A DNA stretch of 8,603 nt from Cyclobacteriaceae bacterium (GTDB lineage: Bacteria; Bacteroidota; Bacteroidia; Cytophagales; Cyclobacteriaceae). Position 1 is the stretch's first letter; each line of letters starts with the position of its first letter. Of this stretch, positions 1 to 7,535 are shown one piece after another. Both the position numbers and the translations under genes were made by a program. Below the pieces are notes generated by a model. It saw only the letters and a program-made list of their open reading frames with translations, was not told where the DNA came from and ran no database searches. Where the stretch lies: contig JAOUKG010000074.1 in assembly GCA_029882725.1 (NCBI GenBank), positions 1 through 8,603 on the forward strand. The letters run 5' to 3'.

Positions 1-169
1 CCATGATGCCTACAAGGTATTTTCCCTGGTCAATTACTGTTTCAACAGGTGTACCTTTCATTTCAGCTCTGTTATCTTCAGCCTTATAAGTATCATTTTT
101 ACAAGATATTATCAATAAAGACAAGAATGTGGCAAGTGCTATTCTCGGTGAGAATTTTTTAATTTTCAT
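1..169 (-). CDS. Lipoprotein, probable c-type cytochrome (N-terminal part, runs off the window)
   Basis: Reading leftwards from an ATG at 169-167 gives 56 codons open to the window edge, beginning MKIKKFSPRIALATFLSLLI. A basic start and hydrophobic stretch lead to a lipobox IIS-C, with Cys at residue 23, so this is a signal-peptidase II substrate anchored by a lipidated cysteine. The visible mature end is Lys/Asp/Glu-rich and then reads PVETVIDQGKYLVGIM, with the next codon starting in G. From knowledge of the family, a '(R/Q)GKYLV-x-I-M-G' segment just before a Cys-x-x-Cys-His haem site is typical of Bacteroidota diheme or monohaem c-type cytochrome lipoproteins. The haem motif itself is outside the window, so the function is inferred and only the lipoprotein call is seen directly. 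The gene diverges from the 1021-residue cargo gene, across 469 bp. Confidence 0.68.
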   Translation of the reverse strand, partial: MKIKKFSPRIALATFLSLLIISCKNDTYKAEDNRAEMKGTPVETVIDQGKYLVGIM

Positions 170-638
170 AGTGTATAATTTATTATCTATAATGGTCTCT
201 TATTTTTAATTCAGGAGTTTCATTTCGAATATTCTTGTAAAATGCTATTTCATTTATCCATTTCATATTTATAATTTTTCAGAATATTTTGGCATTGCTA
301 ACATTATGTGATGAGGGGTAGGTTCATAGAATTTTCCTCCCAATATTTCTTATCTCAAGGTAGGCTTTTTTTTATTTTAAAATTAATGAAATATACGACA
401 AAACAAAGACTGATGTATTTAACTATTGTGCTTGCCCTCAAAGGATTTATTGCTTATAAAAGGAGGGTAAAGTTGGTTTTGTATAATATAATATTTGGAA
501 GCAGGGCTGTTTATTGGTATTAGTTTGAGGTTCATAGGAATGGATTTTATATCATCATTCAACAAAATAAATAATTTGATTAAACCTATATTATTCATAA
601 TTTTAACTCTTTAAACAGTTATTTTAGTAAGTTATAGA
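170..638. other. Long A+T-rich intergenic region between divergent genes
   Basis: This 469-bp stretch separates the lipoprotein start (minus) from the 1021-residue cargo start (plus) and should hold both promoters. I see no clear Bacteroidota promoter (TTTG, about 19-21 bp, TAnnTTTG). The nearest plus-strand match is ATAATTTG at 571-578, about 60 bp before the cargo ATG, but it lacks a TTG box at the right distance. A 71-codon frame at 308-523 starts with GTG and has no family resemblance or ribosome-binding signal; I do not call it a gene. A 10-bp direct repeat AGGTTCATAG lies at 320-329 and 528-537 and may be chance. No tRNA or riboswitch fold was recognised. Confidence 0.6.
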
Positions 639-3600
639 ATGCGTTATTATTTAAAATCAATTTTATTTTTTTATTTCTTAATAAATTCTCTAACTATTTT
701 TAGTCAGGATCTGGAGTGGACTTTTCAGTACTCCACTGACCATAGTTATCGTACTACTTTTGGAATTATAGCCAATGAATTAGGGGATTATATTTTTGAA
801 ACTGGCTTTGTGAACTCTACTATAAATATGCAAACAGGCGAAGAAATCAATCTCCCAGGGTCATCATTTGCATTTTACATAAATAAATTCAGTTCGGAAG
901 GTGATTTGATTTGGTCCAGAATATATGATACAAATAATAGATTTTATCTACGAAATTTTGGTGTCAGAGGTAATGAGATAATAGTAATAGGGGTTGATAA
1001 GGGCATTTCTAATATTAACGAAACACCATTGGAAAACACAATTTATCATAATTTCGGAAATGCCATTTTGCTGCGATTTGATCAAAACGGGAACTTTATT
1101 GGACATGTGGAAAACCCAAATACTGTTTCCAATATGGGCAACGACTGGTCATTCATTGCCATGAATGAAAATGGAAATATTGCCTTGGGAGGGTACAGAT
1201 TTTATAATTCTGTTAATAAAAATTTATATACTTTATTAAATCCAGACTTTGAAATAATCTATAGCCTGGAAGAATTTGGTATACCATTGGATATTGAAAT
1301 TGATAAATTCAACAATGTGCATACTTTGATTAAGTATGACGATAATGAGTACCATCTAAATAAATATGACCCTGCTGGAAAATTGATATGGCGGTATATA
1401 ACAAGATTAAATGTAAAATATTTGGAGATGCTCAACGACAATTCAATTGCCCTTTTAGGAAATTCGACTCAGGCAACAACCTTTAATAATATTTCTATTA
1501 GTAGTGCTGATTCCTATTTAATCAAAGTGGACCCTAAAGGAAAATTAAGAGATTTTAAACTAATTAAAAACCTAAAAGCCCATACCATGGGTAAAAATCA
1601 AAACAATCTTTTGATTGCGGGTAATCCTTCAGGTCAATTAAAAATTGATTCACTAGCTTATAAACCTGTTGGTAGCTCAGATTTGTATTTAACCGCTTTG
1701 GATGAATCATTTAAGGCCCAGTGGGACTATAGTTTTCAAAACATAAATGAAGTCAATAGAAATATTGAATTCAACCACGTAAACAATGTTTATTTTAGTT
1801 CTTCAAAGTTGGACTCGTCTGTTATTACTTCCAACTGTGGTAATACCGAAGTTTTATATAATGAACGGACAAAATTTATGGCGAAAATTTCGGGTCCTGA
1901 TGTGCAGATTAACACCCCAATGTATGGTTGTGTAAATGCAGAAATATCTGTTGATTTTACTGAAAGTGCAACATTTCAATTTGAACAATGGGAAATCCTG
2001 TATAATGACAGCGTAAACACCGAATTCACTTCAGAATCTACATCCAAAATAAAATTCACTCCCGATAAAAAAGGATATTATTATGTTGAACTCACAGGAT
2101 TATCTACCTCCCAATGTGAGTCAAAACGTATAAGACTTTATAGACAAATTTTTGTGAACGATATAATGTCAACACCCGACCTAATCATAAATGGAGACTC
2201 TAAAGTATGTTCCCCGGGTTATGTTAATTTGGAGACACCTGACGTTGCTAATGTAGAAAGAATGATCTGGACAATGCCTGAAGGGGTCAGAATGCCACAG
2301 CAAAAGGATTATGGGAACCAATATCTGATCATTGAAGAAAATTTCAGTTCAGGGTATGTTGAACTCAAGGCTGAAAATTATTGTGACCAAATTACATTTG
2401 AACCAAAATTACTAAGGGTTGAAAGTCTCCCGGATAGTTTCATTGTAAATTCCAGCAAGCAGTTATTATGCCCTGGTGATACGGTGGATTTCTTCGTTGA
2501 TCCAGTTGAAGATGTTGACCAATATATTTGGCACTTTGATACGGCTCCAGGTTCTGGTTTTATAAAATATGCCAATTCATATCCTGATGAGCCCACTAGG
2601 AATAATATAATAAATCAGGGGTTAAACGCTGATGTTAATTTAAAGGCTATTGTGTACTTGAAAGGAAAATGTGAAATATCCAATTCAAAATCCAATTCTA
2701 TAAATTTTATTGGCCAAGCAGCTCCTCCACAGCTCAAACCTATGCTCCTTGATTATTGCAAGGGGGATATTGTTGAAATGAGAAATGTTATGAATACTTT
2801 TTCTTGGACAGCAAAAAACGTTTACTGGGAGTTCGATTACACTAATCAGGGCAATCTGAAAGACACTGTAGAAGCAAATAGTAATTATATACATCAATTT
2901 GAGATTACTGAAGATGTTTACCTTTCTGGTTATACGGAAACTTTATGTGAAATTTCAGGAAAATCAGAGCCAGTATTTCTAAATGTTATTAATGATTTTG
3001 AATTTTCAGCGCCTGAAATACTGCCTGGAAGTTTTATAAAATGTTCTTCGGATAATAACCCTGTACTTGCTGTCATGCCTGAAAATTACGATTTAGGATA
3101 TATTTGGAAAATATCACCTTCGACCAATTATTCCTCTTTTAATAGAGTTAGCTATGTTCCTGAGTTTATATATGATTTTAATTTTGATGCAAATGTATCT
3201 GTAGCCAGAATCATGGAATGTGATACTTCACAGTTTTCTACTCCGGTTTTTGTTGATATTTTTGAATACAACAATGTGTACAAACCAGTAATATCCAAAA
3301 ATTGTTTTACATTGACAGCAGTGGCCAGTTATGAAATTGACTGGTTTTTAGATGGCATTAATTACAAAAGCGGATCAGTTTTGGAATTGGAACTTCCTGG
3401 TGAATACACGGCACAGGTGACAACAGAGTGTGGAGTGTACTCTACGAGTATTTCAATTTTGGAAGGTATAATTGACAAAAGGGTACGTGTCTATAACTCA
3501 AGATCCGGATCTAATTTCAATATTTCAAGAGACCTTATGGGTTCATCTGTTAAAATTTATACAGTTGATGGATCGCTGATGTACAAGAACGATAATTATT

Positions 3601-3704
3601 TGAACAACAAGGATTTATCTGAATTTTCTGAAGGTATCTATATTTACATTATAAGTTCTGTTTGTGATGGCAAAGATTATACGGGCAAGTTTATTGTGAA
3701 TTGA
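639..3704 (+). CDS. Secreted multidomain T9SS cargo: beta-propeller-like N-terminus, PKD/Ig-like modules, sorting domain
   Basis: A 1021-residue protein predicted to leave the cell by Sec and then the type IX secretion system. Residues 1-23 are a signal peptide, with likely cleavage after IFSQ. Residues about 24-420 hold irregular propeller-like units recognisable as 'x-K-(F/Y/V)-D/S-x-x-G-x-L-x-W' lines, such as INKFSSEGDLIW (81-92), LNKYDPAGKLIW (240-251) and LIKVDPKGKL (294-303); I infer a beta-propeller. Residues about 425-942 form roughly six PKD/Ig-like modules, each opening near a Cys (431, 524, 611, 707, 802, 889) followed by beta-rich sequence with a conserved Trp (543, 631, 730, 823, 902). 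Residues about 948-1021 are a type A sorting domain: VKIYTVDGSLMY, then LSEFSEGIYIYII, ending KFIVN. The start lacks a Shine-Dalgarno sequence, as is usual in this phylum. The propeller-like region resembles no enzyme I know, and the ligand is unknown; adhesion or glycan binding is only a guess. Confidence 0.85.
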   Translation: MRYYLKSILFFYFLINSLTIFSQDLEWTFQYSTDHSYRTTFGIIANELGDYIFETGFVNSTINMQTGEEINLPGSSFAFYINKFSSEGDLIWSRIYDTNNRFYLRNFGVRGNEIIVIGVDKGISNINETPLENTIYHNFGNAILLRFDQNGNFIGHVENPNTVSNMGNDWSFIAMNENGNIALGGYRFYNSVNKNLYTLLNPDFEIIYSLEEFGIPLDIEIDKFNNVHTLIKYDDNEYHLNKYDPAGKLIWRYITRLNVKYLEMLNDNSIALLGNSTQATTFNNISISSADSYLIKVDPKGKLRDFKLIKNLKAHTMGKNQNNLLIAGNPSGQLKIDSLAYKPVGSSDLYLTALDESFKAQWDYSFQNINEVNRNIEFNHVNNVYFSSSKLDSSVITSNCGNTEVLYNERTKFMAKISGPDVQINTPMYGCVNAEISVDFTESATFQFEQWEILYNDSVNTEFTSESTSKIKFTPDKKGYYYVELTGLSTSQCESKRIRLYRQIFVNDIMSTPDLIINGDSKVCSPGYVNLETPDVANVERMIWTMPEGVRMPQQKDYGNQYLIIEENFSSGYVELKAENYCDQITFEPKLLRVESLPDSFIVNSSKQLLCPGDTVDFFVDPVEDVDQYIWHFDTAPGSGFIKYANSYPDEPTRNNIINQGLNADVNLKAIVYLKGKCEISNSKSNSINFIGQAAPPQLKPMLLDYCKGDIVEMRNVMNTFSWTAKNVYWEFDYTNQGNLKDTVEANSNYIHQFEITEDVYLSGYTETLCEISGKSEPVFLNVINDFEFSAPEILPGSFIKCSSDNNPVLAVMPENYDLGYIWKISPSTNYSSFNRVSYVPEFIYDFNFDANVSVARIMECDTSQFSTPVFVDIFEYNNVYKPVISKNCFTLTAVASYEIDWFLDGINYKSGSVLELELPGEYTAQVTTECGVYSTSISILEGIIDKRVRVYNSRSGSNFNISRDLMGSSVKIYTVDGSLMYKNDNYLNNKDLSEFSEGIYIYIISSVCDGKDYTGKFIVN

Positions 3705-3721
3705 TTTGGCCATAAGCAACC

Positions 3722-3753
3722 ATGTACTGCAGGTGATGATCATACATTTTTTT
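3722..3753 (+). terminator. Possible weak intrinsic terminator of the 1021-residue cargo gene
   Basis: Eighteen bases after the plus-strand stop, ATGTA (3722-3726) can pair with TACAT (3743-3747), and a short inner TGA/TCA pairing is possible. The 3' side runs directly into seven consecutive T (3747-3753). Position and T-tract fit a Rho-independent terminator, but the stem is short and G+C-poor, so the call is tentative. Confidence 0.35.
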
Positions 3754-3820
3754 ATTAGTATTCAGGATTTTCCTTATGCAGGGCCTTGATGTTACTCTTT
3801 TGAAGTCTGAATTGCGTTAT

Positions 3821-3893
3821 TTTAATCACAGTATTTTAAATTTTATTTATCCTAAACGTTTCAGTGCTAAGCTTCGTTTTTACTGTGATTAAA
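3821..3893. repeat. Perfect 13-bp inverted repeat across the 3' end of the Kelch gene
   Basis: TTTAATCACAGTA at 3821-3833 is the exact reverse complement of TACTGTGATTAAA at 3881-3893, with 47 bases between the arms. The right arm encodes the Leu-Ile-Thr-Val strand of the sorting domain; the left arm lies past the stop codon. Inside the loop, AAACG (3854-3858) can pair with CGTTT (3875-3879). Neither outer side has a T-tract, so it is not a classical intrinsic terminator; an mRNA 3'-end structure protecting the transcript is possible, as is chance. Confidence 0.6.
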
Positions 3894-6800
3894 TAGATAC
3901 CGGGCTTCAAATGGTTTACGTCTAAAACAATAGGAGCTTCAGTAACTACGTCAGTATATGAATAAATCAATTTACCCGTTGGCTCATGTATGTAAACAAT
4001 AACCTCACTCCCTATATTTTCCGCTGCAAGGACTATATTAAGCTCATCAGCAACCGGATTGGGAAAATATTGAGGTGATTTATTAAACAATACAGGGTAA
4101 GAATGGGGGCTTTCGCAGGAATATTGGGTAACCTTTAACATATATATTCCGGCATGATTGGACTTCAACTGCTGCCCGGTTTCCCCCTTCATTAATTCAC
4201 TATCTTTGTACCATTGATTGCCTTCTGCGAAGTCTGACTCCAGAAGAATGTAACCTGGTTTTAATTCCAATACATTGATTTTAGGAAGGGGGGGATCAAC
4301 CATATTGTTCCAATCAGAACTTCCATCGAAACAATCCTCATTGTTATTTACATATCCAGCCAATGGGTTGCATTGCACTATGGGTTGACCTGCCACATCA
4401 CCATAACCATCACCATCATTGTCTACATACCATATGGTTTTGGAGTTAATTTCAGGATCATTGTCATCACAATCAAGGTCGTTATCGGATTCTCCAACTC
4501 CCGGTATGTAGTTGGGCGAACTAACAATTAAACTACCTCCTTCCCCATCGCCATCTTCATCCTTATACCAAAGATAAAGATCATCACAATTCTCGTCTAT
4601 TCCAGACCCCGCAACCTCTGGCACAGAACCACAGGGAGCAAGCTCCCAGAAGTCCCTTAAATAATGAAGGTAGTTGGACTCATCATACCCGATACCCCCA
4701 TAAACTATAACTTTCTCATCTAAACTTTGCCAAATTGCTGCACCAAACCTGCCACCTGATCCAACAAATCCATCAGCATTTATAGGTTGGTAAATGGATT
4801 CTGAACCACTTACCCATACCCATTGTTTTTTATCCACATTGAACGTCCACAGGTCATTACGTAAGTTGGTAGGCTCTCTAGGAAAAGTACCATTAATAAA
4901 AGTAAAACGCAAATCTCCTCCCCCGAATAACCAGAAATCACCTTTCGAATCCTTCCAAAAATGGGGAATTCCCCGGGCCGCCGGCCAATTGTCGGGGTTG
5001 TATTTTCCACGGGTTCCATAAACTCCGGGGTTATATCCTCCCTCCCAGGCCCATTGATTCAATGAGATGTCATACCTCCATAGGTCATTGATTATATTCG
5101 GTGATTTAAAACCATAAATCGTGTTATGGCCACCCAACAACCATAAATCGCCATTTTTGTCAGTCCAGTATGCAGCACTGTATCGTCCCCCCGGGGTATT
5201 TAGTTCCGAAGTAATACCTTTTGTGCCTACATAAGATTCTTCATTAGAAGCATCACTTCCACTAACCCAGGTCCACAAGCCAGTGGCCGGAGAAAACCGC
5301 CATATGTCACTATACAAGCTGCTATATGAACCTCCACCGAAAAAGTAAAAATTATTATCCGAACCTACCCAACTCATCATACCTGAACGTGAACCTGGAT
5401 GGTTATTGGGATCAGCGACTCCCATTTCACTTCTTACTGCCTCAACTATTTGATCATGATCATCTGCACCGTTGATCCATGTCCACTGATAGGTAGTTAA
5501 ATCAAATTTCCACATATCACTCATTCCACTCCTCTGGTATGACTTTCCTCCGTATAACCAAAAGTTACCCTCAGAATCAAACCAGGTAGCAGAAAATGCC
5601 CTGCGGCCTGGTGTATTTGAAGCAGAAGGCACTCCTTTGGTTCCCATAATCCCATTGTCCTCAGCATATTCGCTTCCTGCTATCCATGTCCAGTTTTTTG
5701 AGGTTATATCATATTTCCATAGATCATTTAAATATCCCTCATTATTGTTTGAGTCCCATCCCTTGCCTCCAAATAGCCAATAATTTCCCTTCTTATCTGT
5801 AAAAGTTATAGCATTTCTCCTGGCTCCGGGCATGTTAGTGGGGGATTCAGTTCCTTTTAATCCATACACGCCCTTTTGCTCTATTTCAGCCGATCCACTT
5901 AACCAATTCCATAATCCCGTATTAATGTTGTACTTCCAAAGTTCATTATAAATAATATTTTTATAATATACCATTGGCACAATCCCAGCAATCGATCCGT
6001 ATTTTCCTCCAAAAACAATTAAATTACCTTCTGAATCTGCAGCCCCAAGGGCATAGCTCCTTACTCCAGGGATATTTTCAGGGGATTCCTGTCCTTTAAT
6101 ATGATTGATACTTTTGATGTTTTCGGGTGAATTAAACTCAAGACTCCACTGGCCGGTAGGAATATTATATTTCCATACACTGTTAAGAATTTTGCCCGAG
6201 TTATTATATCCACCAAACATCCATATATTTTCATTTGAATCCCTCCAGGTAGATGCTTGTTCATTGGAACCCGGCCAATTTTCAGTTTGATATCCATACA
6301 GATATCCATCAACATCACCTCCCATCCATGCCCATTCCTTTTTTTGTATATCAAATTTCCAAAGGTCATTGAGAGGATATATAAGCCACCCCCTTACTAC
6401 ATGGCCCCCAAACAGCCATAGGTTTCCATTTGCATCAGTCCATGTCAATGAACTTTGCCGACCTCCAGGTTTGTAGGCAGGGCCGGTTGTCTTTGGTAAA
6501 CCAATGATTGCATTTTGGTTTAAAAGTGTATCTCCATGAACCCATACCCATGTATGGTCAGTTATGTTGAATTTCCAAAGATCATTGAGAAAACTATCTT
6601 TTGTTGGCTCCCTAATGCGCCCTCCATATAACCATAAATTGCCATCATTTCCCACCCAAAAAATTGCGTCTGACCTGTTTCCTGGAGAATTGGACTCAGA
6701 AACCACATTCATTTCATTATAAATAATATCCCCACTACTTTGAGGATCGCCGCTAATCCAAATCCACTGTTCAATGGATGTGTCAAACATCCATATCACT

Positions 6801-7276
6801 GCATTTTCTTCATAGAGCCACAGGTTTCCGTTTTCATCAGTCCAGGAACCATTTATGCGAGCAGGTAATAATGGTGAATTTTCGGGGCCGGGAACTCCTT
6901 TTGTACCATATTCCTGCAGATTTTTATGTACAGAAAAAGGGCTTCCATGGACCCAAGTCCAGGTTCCCTCGCTCAAATTGTACTTCCACAATTCATTCCG
7001 GAGATTGGGGTAATGGATTTTATGACCAAGACTATCGTAACCAAATCCTCCAAAAACCCAAAAATTACCGTTTTTATCCATCCAACTTTGGATACCTTCG
7101 GTTCTATCTGGAAAGTTATCGGAAGAAGGGATACCCTTGGTCCCATAACGGGAATAATCAGGAAGGTCCGTAATCCCTTCTTTTATGTTCCATGTACCTG
7201 TTTGGGCAAATAGCTTATTTGTTTGAATTGGAAGAATTAATATAATTAATAAAAATATATAGGATGAGTTTTTCAT
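3836..7276 (-). CDS. Secreted Kelch-repeat protein with MopE-like metal-binding motifs and T9SS sorting domain
   Basis: A 1146-residue surface or secreted protein. I start it at the ATG at 7276-7274, giving MKNSSYIFLLIILILPIQTN and a clean signal peptide with likely cleavage after LFAQ (residue 25); a TTG seven codons upstream would put residues before the signal and is less likely. Residues about 45-882 are 12 Kelch-type units, each with a 'N-x-P-G-x-R' lead-in, 'D-x-x-G-N-x-W-L-F-G-G', 'L-N-D-L-W-K-(Y/F)' and 'W-x-W-x-x-G'. Residues about 893-985 hold GIDENCDD, KDEDGDGEG, DCDDNDPEIN, VDNDGDGYGD and EDCFDG, matching the putative metal-binding motif seen in MopE-like proteins and likely binding Ca2+. 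Residues about 1000-1064 are Ig-like (NQWYKDSELMKGETGQQL). Residues about 1070-1146 are a type A sorting domain: FPNPVADELNIVL, then LKPGIYLITV, ending FRINKI. The propeller resembles galactose-oxidase or Kelch folds, but no copper-site Tyr/Cys pair is identifiable, so binding rather than catalysis is inferred. The gene converges on the 1021-residue cargo gene. Confidence 0.9.
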   Translation of the reverse strand: MKNSSYIFLLIILILPIQTNKLFAQTGTWNIKEGITDLPDYSRYGTKGIPSSDNFPDRTEGIQSWMDKNGNFWVFGGFGYDSLGHKIHYPNLRNELWKYNLSEGTWTWVHGSPFSVHKNLQEYGTKGVPGPENSPLLPARINGSWTDENGNLWLYEENAVIWMFDTSIEQWIWISGDPQSSGDIIYNEMNVVSESNSPGNRSDAIFWVGNDGNLWLYGGRIREPTKDSFLNDLWKFNITDHTWVWVHGDTLLNQNAIIGLPKTTGPAYKPGGRQSSLTWTDANGNLWLFGGHVVRGWLIYPLNDLWKFDIQKKEWAWMGGDVDGYLYGYQTENWPGSNEQASTWRDSNENIWMFGGYNNSGKILNSVWKYNIPTGQWSLEFNSPENIKSINHIKGQESPENIPGVRSYALGAADSEGNLIVFGGKYGSIAGIVPMVYYKNIIYNELWKYNINTGLWNWLSGSAEIEQKGVYGLKGTESPTNMPGARRNAITFTDKKGNYWLFGGKGWDSNNNEGYLNDLWKYDITSKNWTWIAGSEYAEDNGIMGTKGVPSASNTPGRRAFSATWFDSEGNFWLYGGKSYQRSGMSDMWKFDLTTYQWTWINGADDHDQIVEAVRSEMGVADPNNHPGSRSGMMSWVGSDNNFYFFGGGSYSSLYSDIWRFSPATGLWTWVSGSDASNEESYVGTKGITSELNTPGGRYSAAYWTDKNGDLWLLGGHNTIYGFKSPNIINDLWRYDISLNQWAWEGGYNPGVYGTRGKYNPDNWPAARGIPHFWKDSKGDFWLFGGGDLRFTFINGTFPREPTNLRNDLWTFNVDKKQWVWVSGSESIYQPINADGFVGSGGRFGAAIWQSLDEKVIVYGGIGYDESNYLHYLRDFWELAPCGSVPEVAGSGIDENCDDLYLWYKDEDGDGEGGSLIVSSPNYIPGVGESDNDLDCDDNDPEINSKTIWYVDNDGDGYGDVAGQPIVQCNPLAGYVNNNEDCFDGSSDWNNMVDPPLPKINVLELKPGYILLESDFAEGNQWYKDSELMKGETGQQLKSNHAGIYMLKVTQYSCESPHSYPVLFNKSPQYFPNPVADELNIVLAAENIGSEVIVYIHEPTGKLIYSYTDVVTEAPIVLDVNHLKPGIYLITVKTKLSTETFRINKI
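4631..7144 (-). repeat. Twelve tandem Kelch-type units within the 1146-residue protein
   Basis: The Gly-Gly doublets of the units fall at residues 76, 218, 290, 355, 423, 503, 576, 647, 715, 785 and 860. The 142-residue gap from 76 to 218 contains a degenerate unit with no Gly-Gly (GNLWLYEENAVIWMF, residues 150-164). The mean period is thus about 71 residues, longer than the roughly 50 residues of a usual Kelch unit; the excess lies in the inter-blade linkers (GTKG-type turns). Twelve units fit two six-bladed propellers, though other splits such as seven plus five cannot be excluded. The copies have diverged at the DNA level, so this is an old duplication. Confidence 0.85.
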
Positions 7277-7535
7277 TAAAATAGAATTAAATGGCAAGTA
7301 TAGATTCCTGCCAAAGTGCTAAAGATATAAAAAGATATGACATTATAGAACCTTCAGGAATGATATTAATGTGTCGTATCTGGTTGTTCACTAGTAGAAA
7401 TTTAAAAATCGAAATTTTATAGTTGCACCCCTATCGGTTCTGTGCCAAGGGATCCCTTAGGTGGTAAGAGAACATTTTAACCAAAGAGGTTTTTGAGTTA
7501 TTAAAACAAATCATTACAATTTTACATGTCCCCAA
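7277..7535. other. Intergenic region between the barrel gene and the Kelch gene
   Basis: These 259 bp lie between the barrel stop and the Kelch start on the minus strand. A weak promoter candidate on the minus strand is TATCTTTA (7327-7320), one base off the Bacteroidota TAnnTTTG element, about 43 bp before the Kelch ATG; 20 bp upstream of it is GTTC in place of a TTG box. A 12-bp perfect palindrome lies at 7447-7458. No coding frame, RNA gene or strong terminator is seen. The gap argues against tight co-transcription of the two genes but does not exclude it. Confidence 0.5.
7447..7458. repeat. 12-bp perfect palindrome
   Basis: AAGGGATCCCTT reads the same on both strands and sits about 170 bp upstream of the Kelch start. 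With no loop it cannot form a good RNA hairpin, so if functional it would be a dimeric protein-binding site. No second copy was noticed in the window, so an operator role is speculative. Confidence 0.4.

Noticed and set aside
308..523. 71-codon plus-strand frame starting with GTG
   Set aside because: No recognisable family, no signal for translation, and Lys/Leu/Ile/Tyr-rich content expected from A+T-rich non-coding DNA.
320..537. Direct repeat AGGTTCATAG at 320-329 and 528-537, considered as ends of a small mobile element
   Set aside because: Only 10 bp, no terminal inverted repeats and no target-site duplication visible; chance is likely in low-complexity DNA.
571..578. ATAATTTG as a -7 promoter element for the 1021-residue cargo gene
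   Set aside because: It misses the TA of TAnnTTTG and has no TTG box 19-21 bp upstream.
6061..6369. 102-codon minus-strand frame inside the Kelch gene
   Set aside because: It is a frame-shifted reading of Kelch units; the main frame has clear domain motifs throughout, so there is no sign of a frameshift.
4631..7144. Periodic motifs considered as a CRISPR-like or satellite repeat
   Set aside because: The period is about 213 bp, copies are diverged at DNA level and all lie in one open frame encoding Kelch units.
6778..7173. 131-codon plus-strand frame opposite the Kelch gene
   Set aside because: It is antisense to strongly supported Kelch repeats and recurrent Gly/Trp codons on the other strand explain the lack of stops; the translation resembles no protein.
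7321..7338. Two copies of AAAGATAT at 7321 and 7331
   Set aside because: Too short and A+T-rich to support a repeat array or operator.
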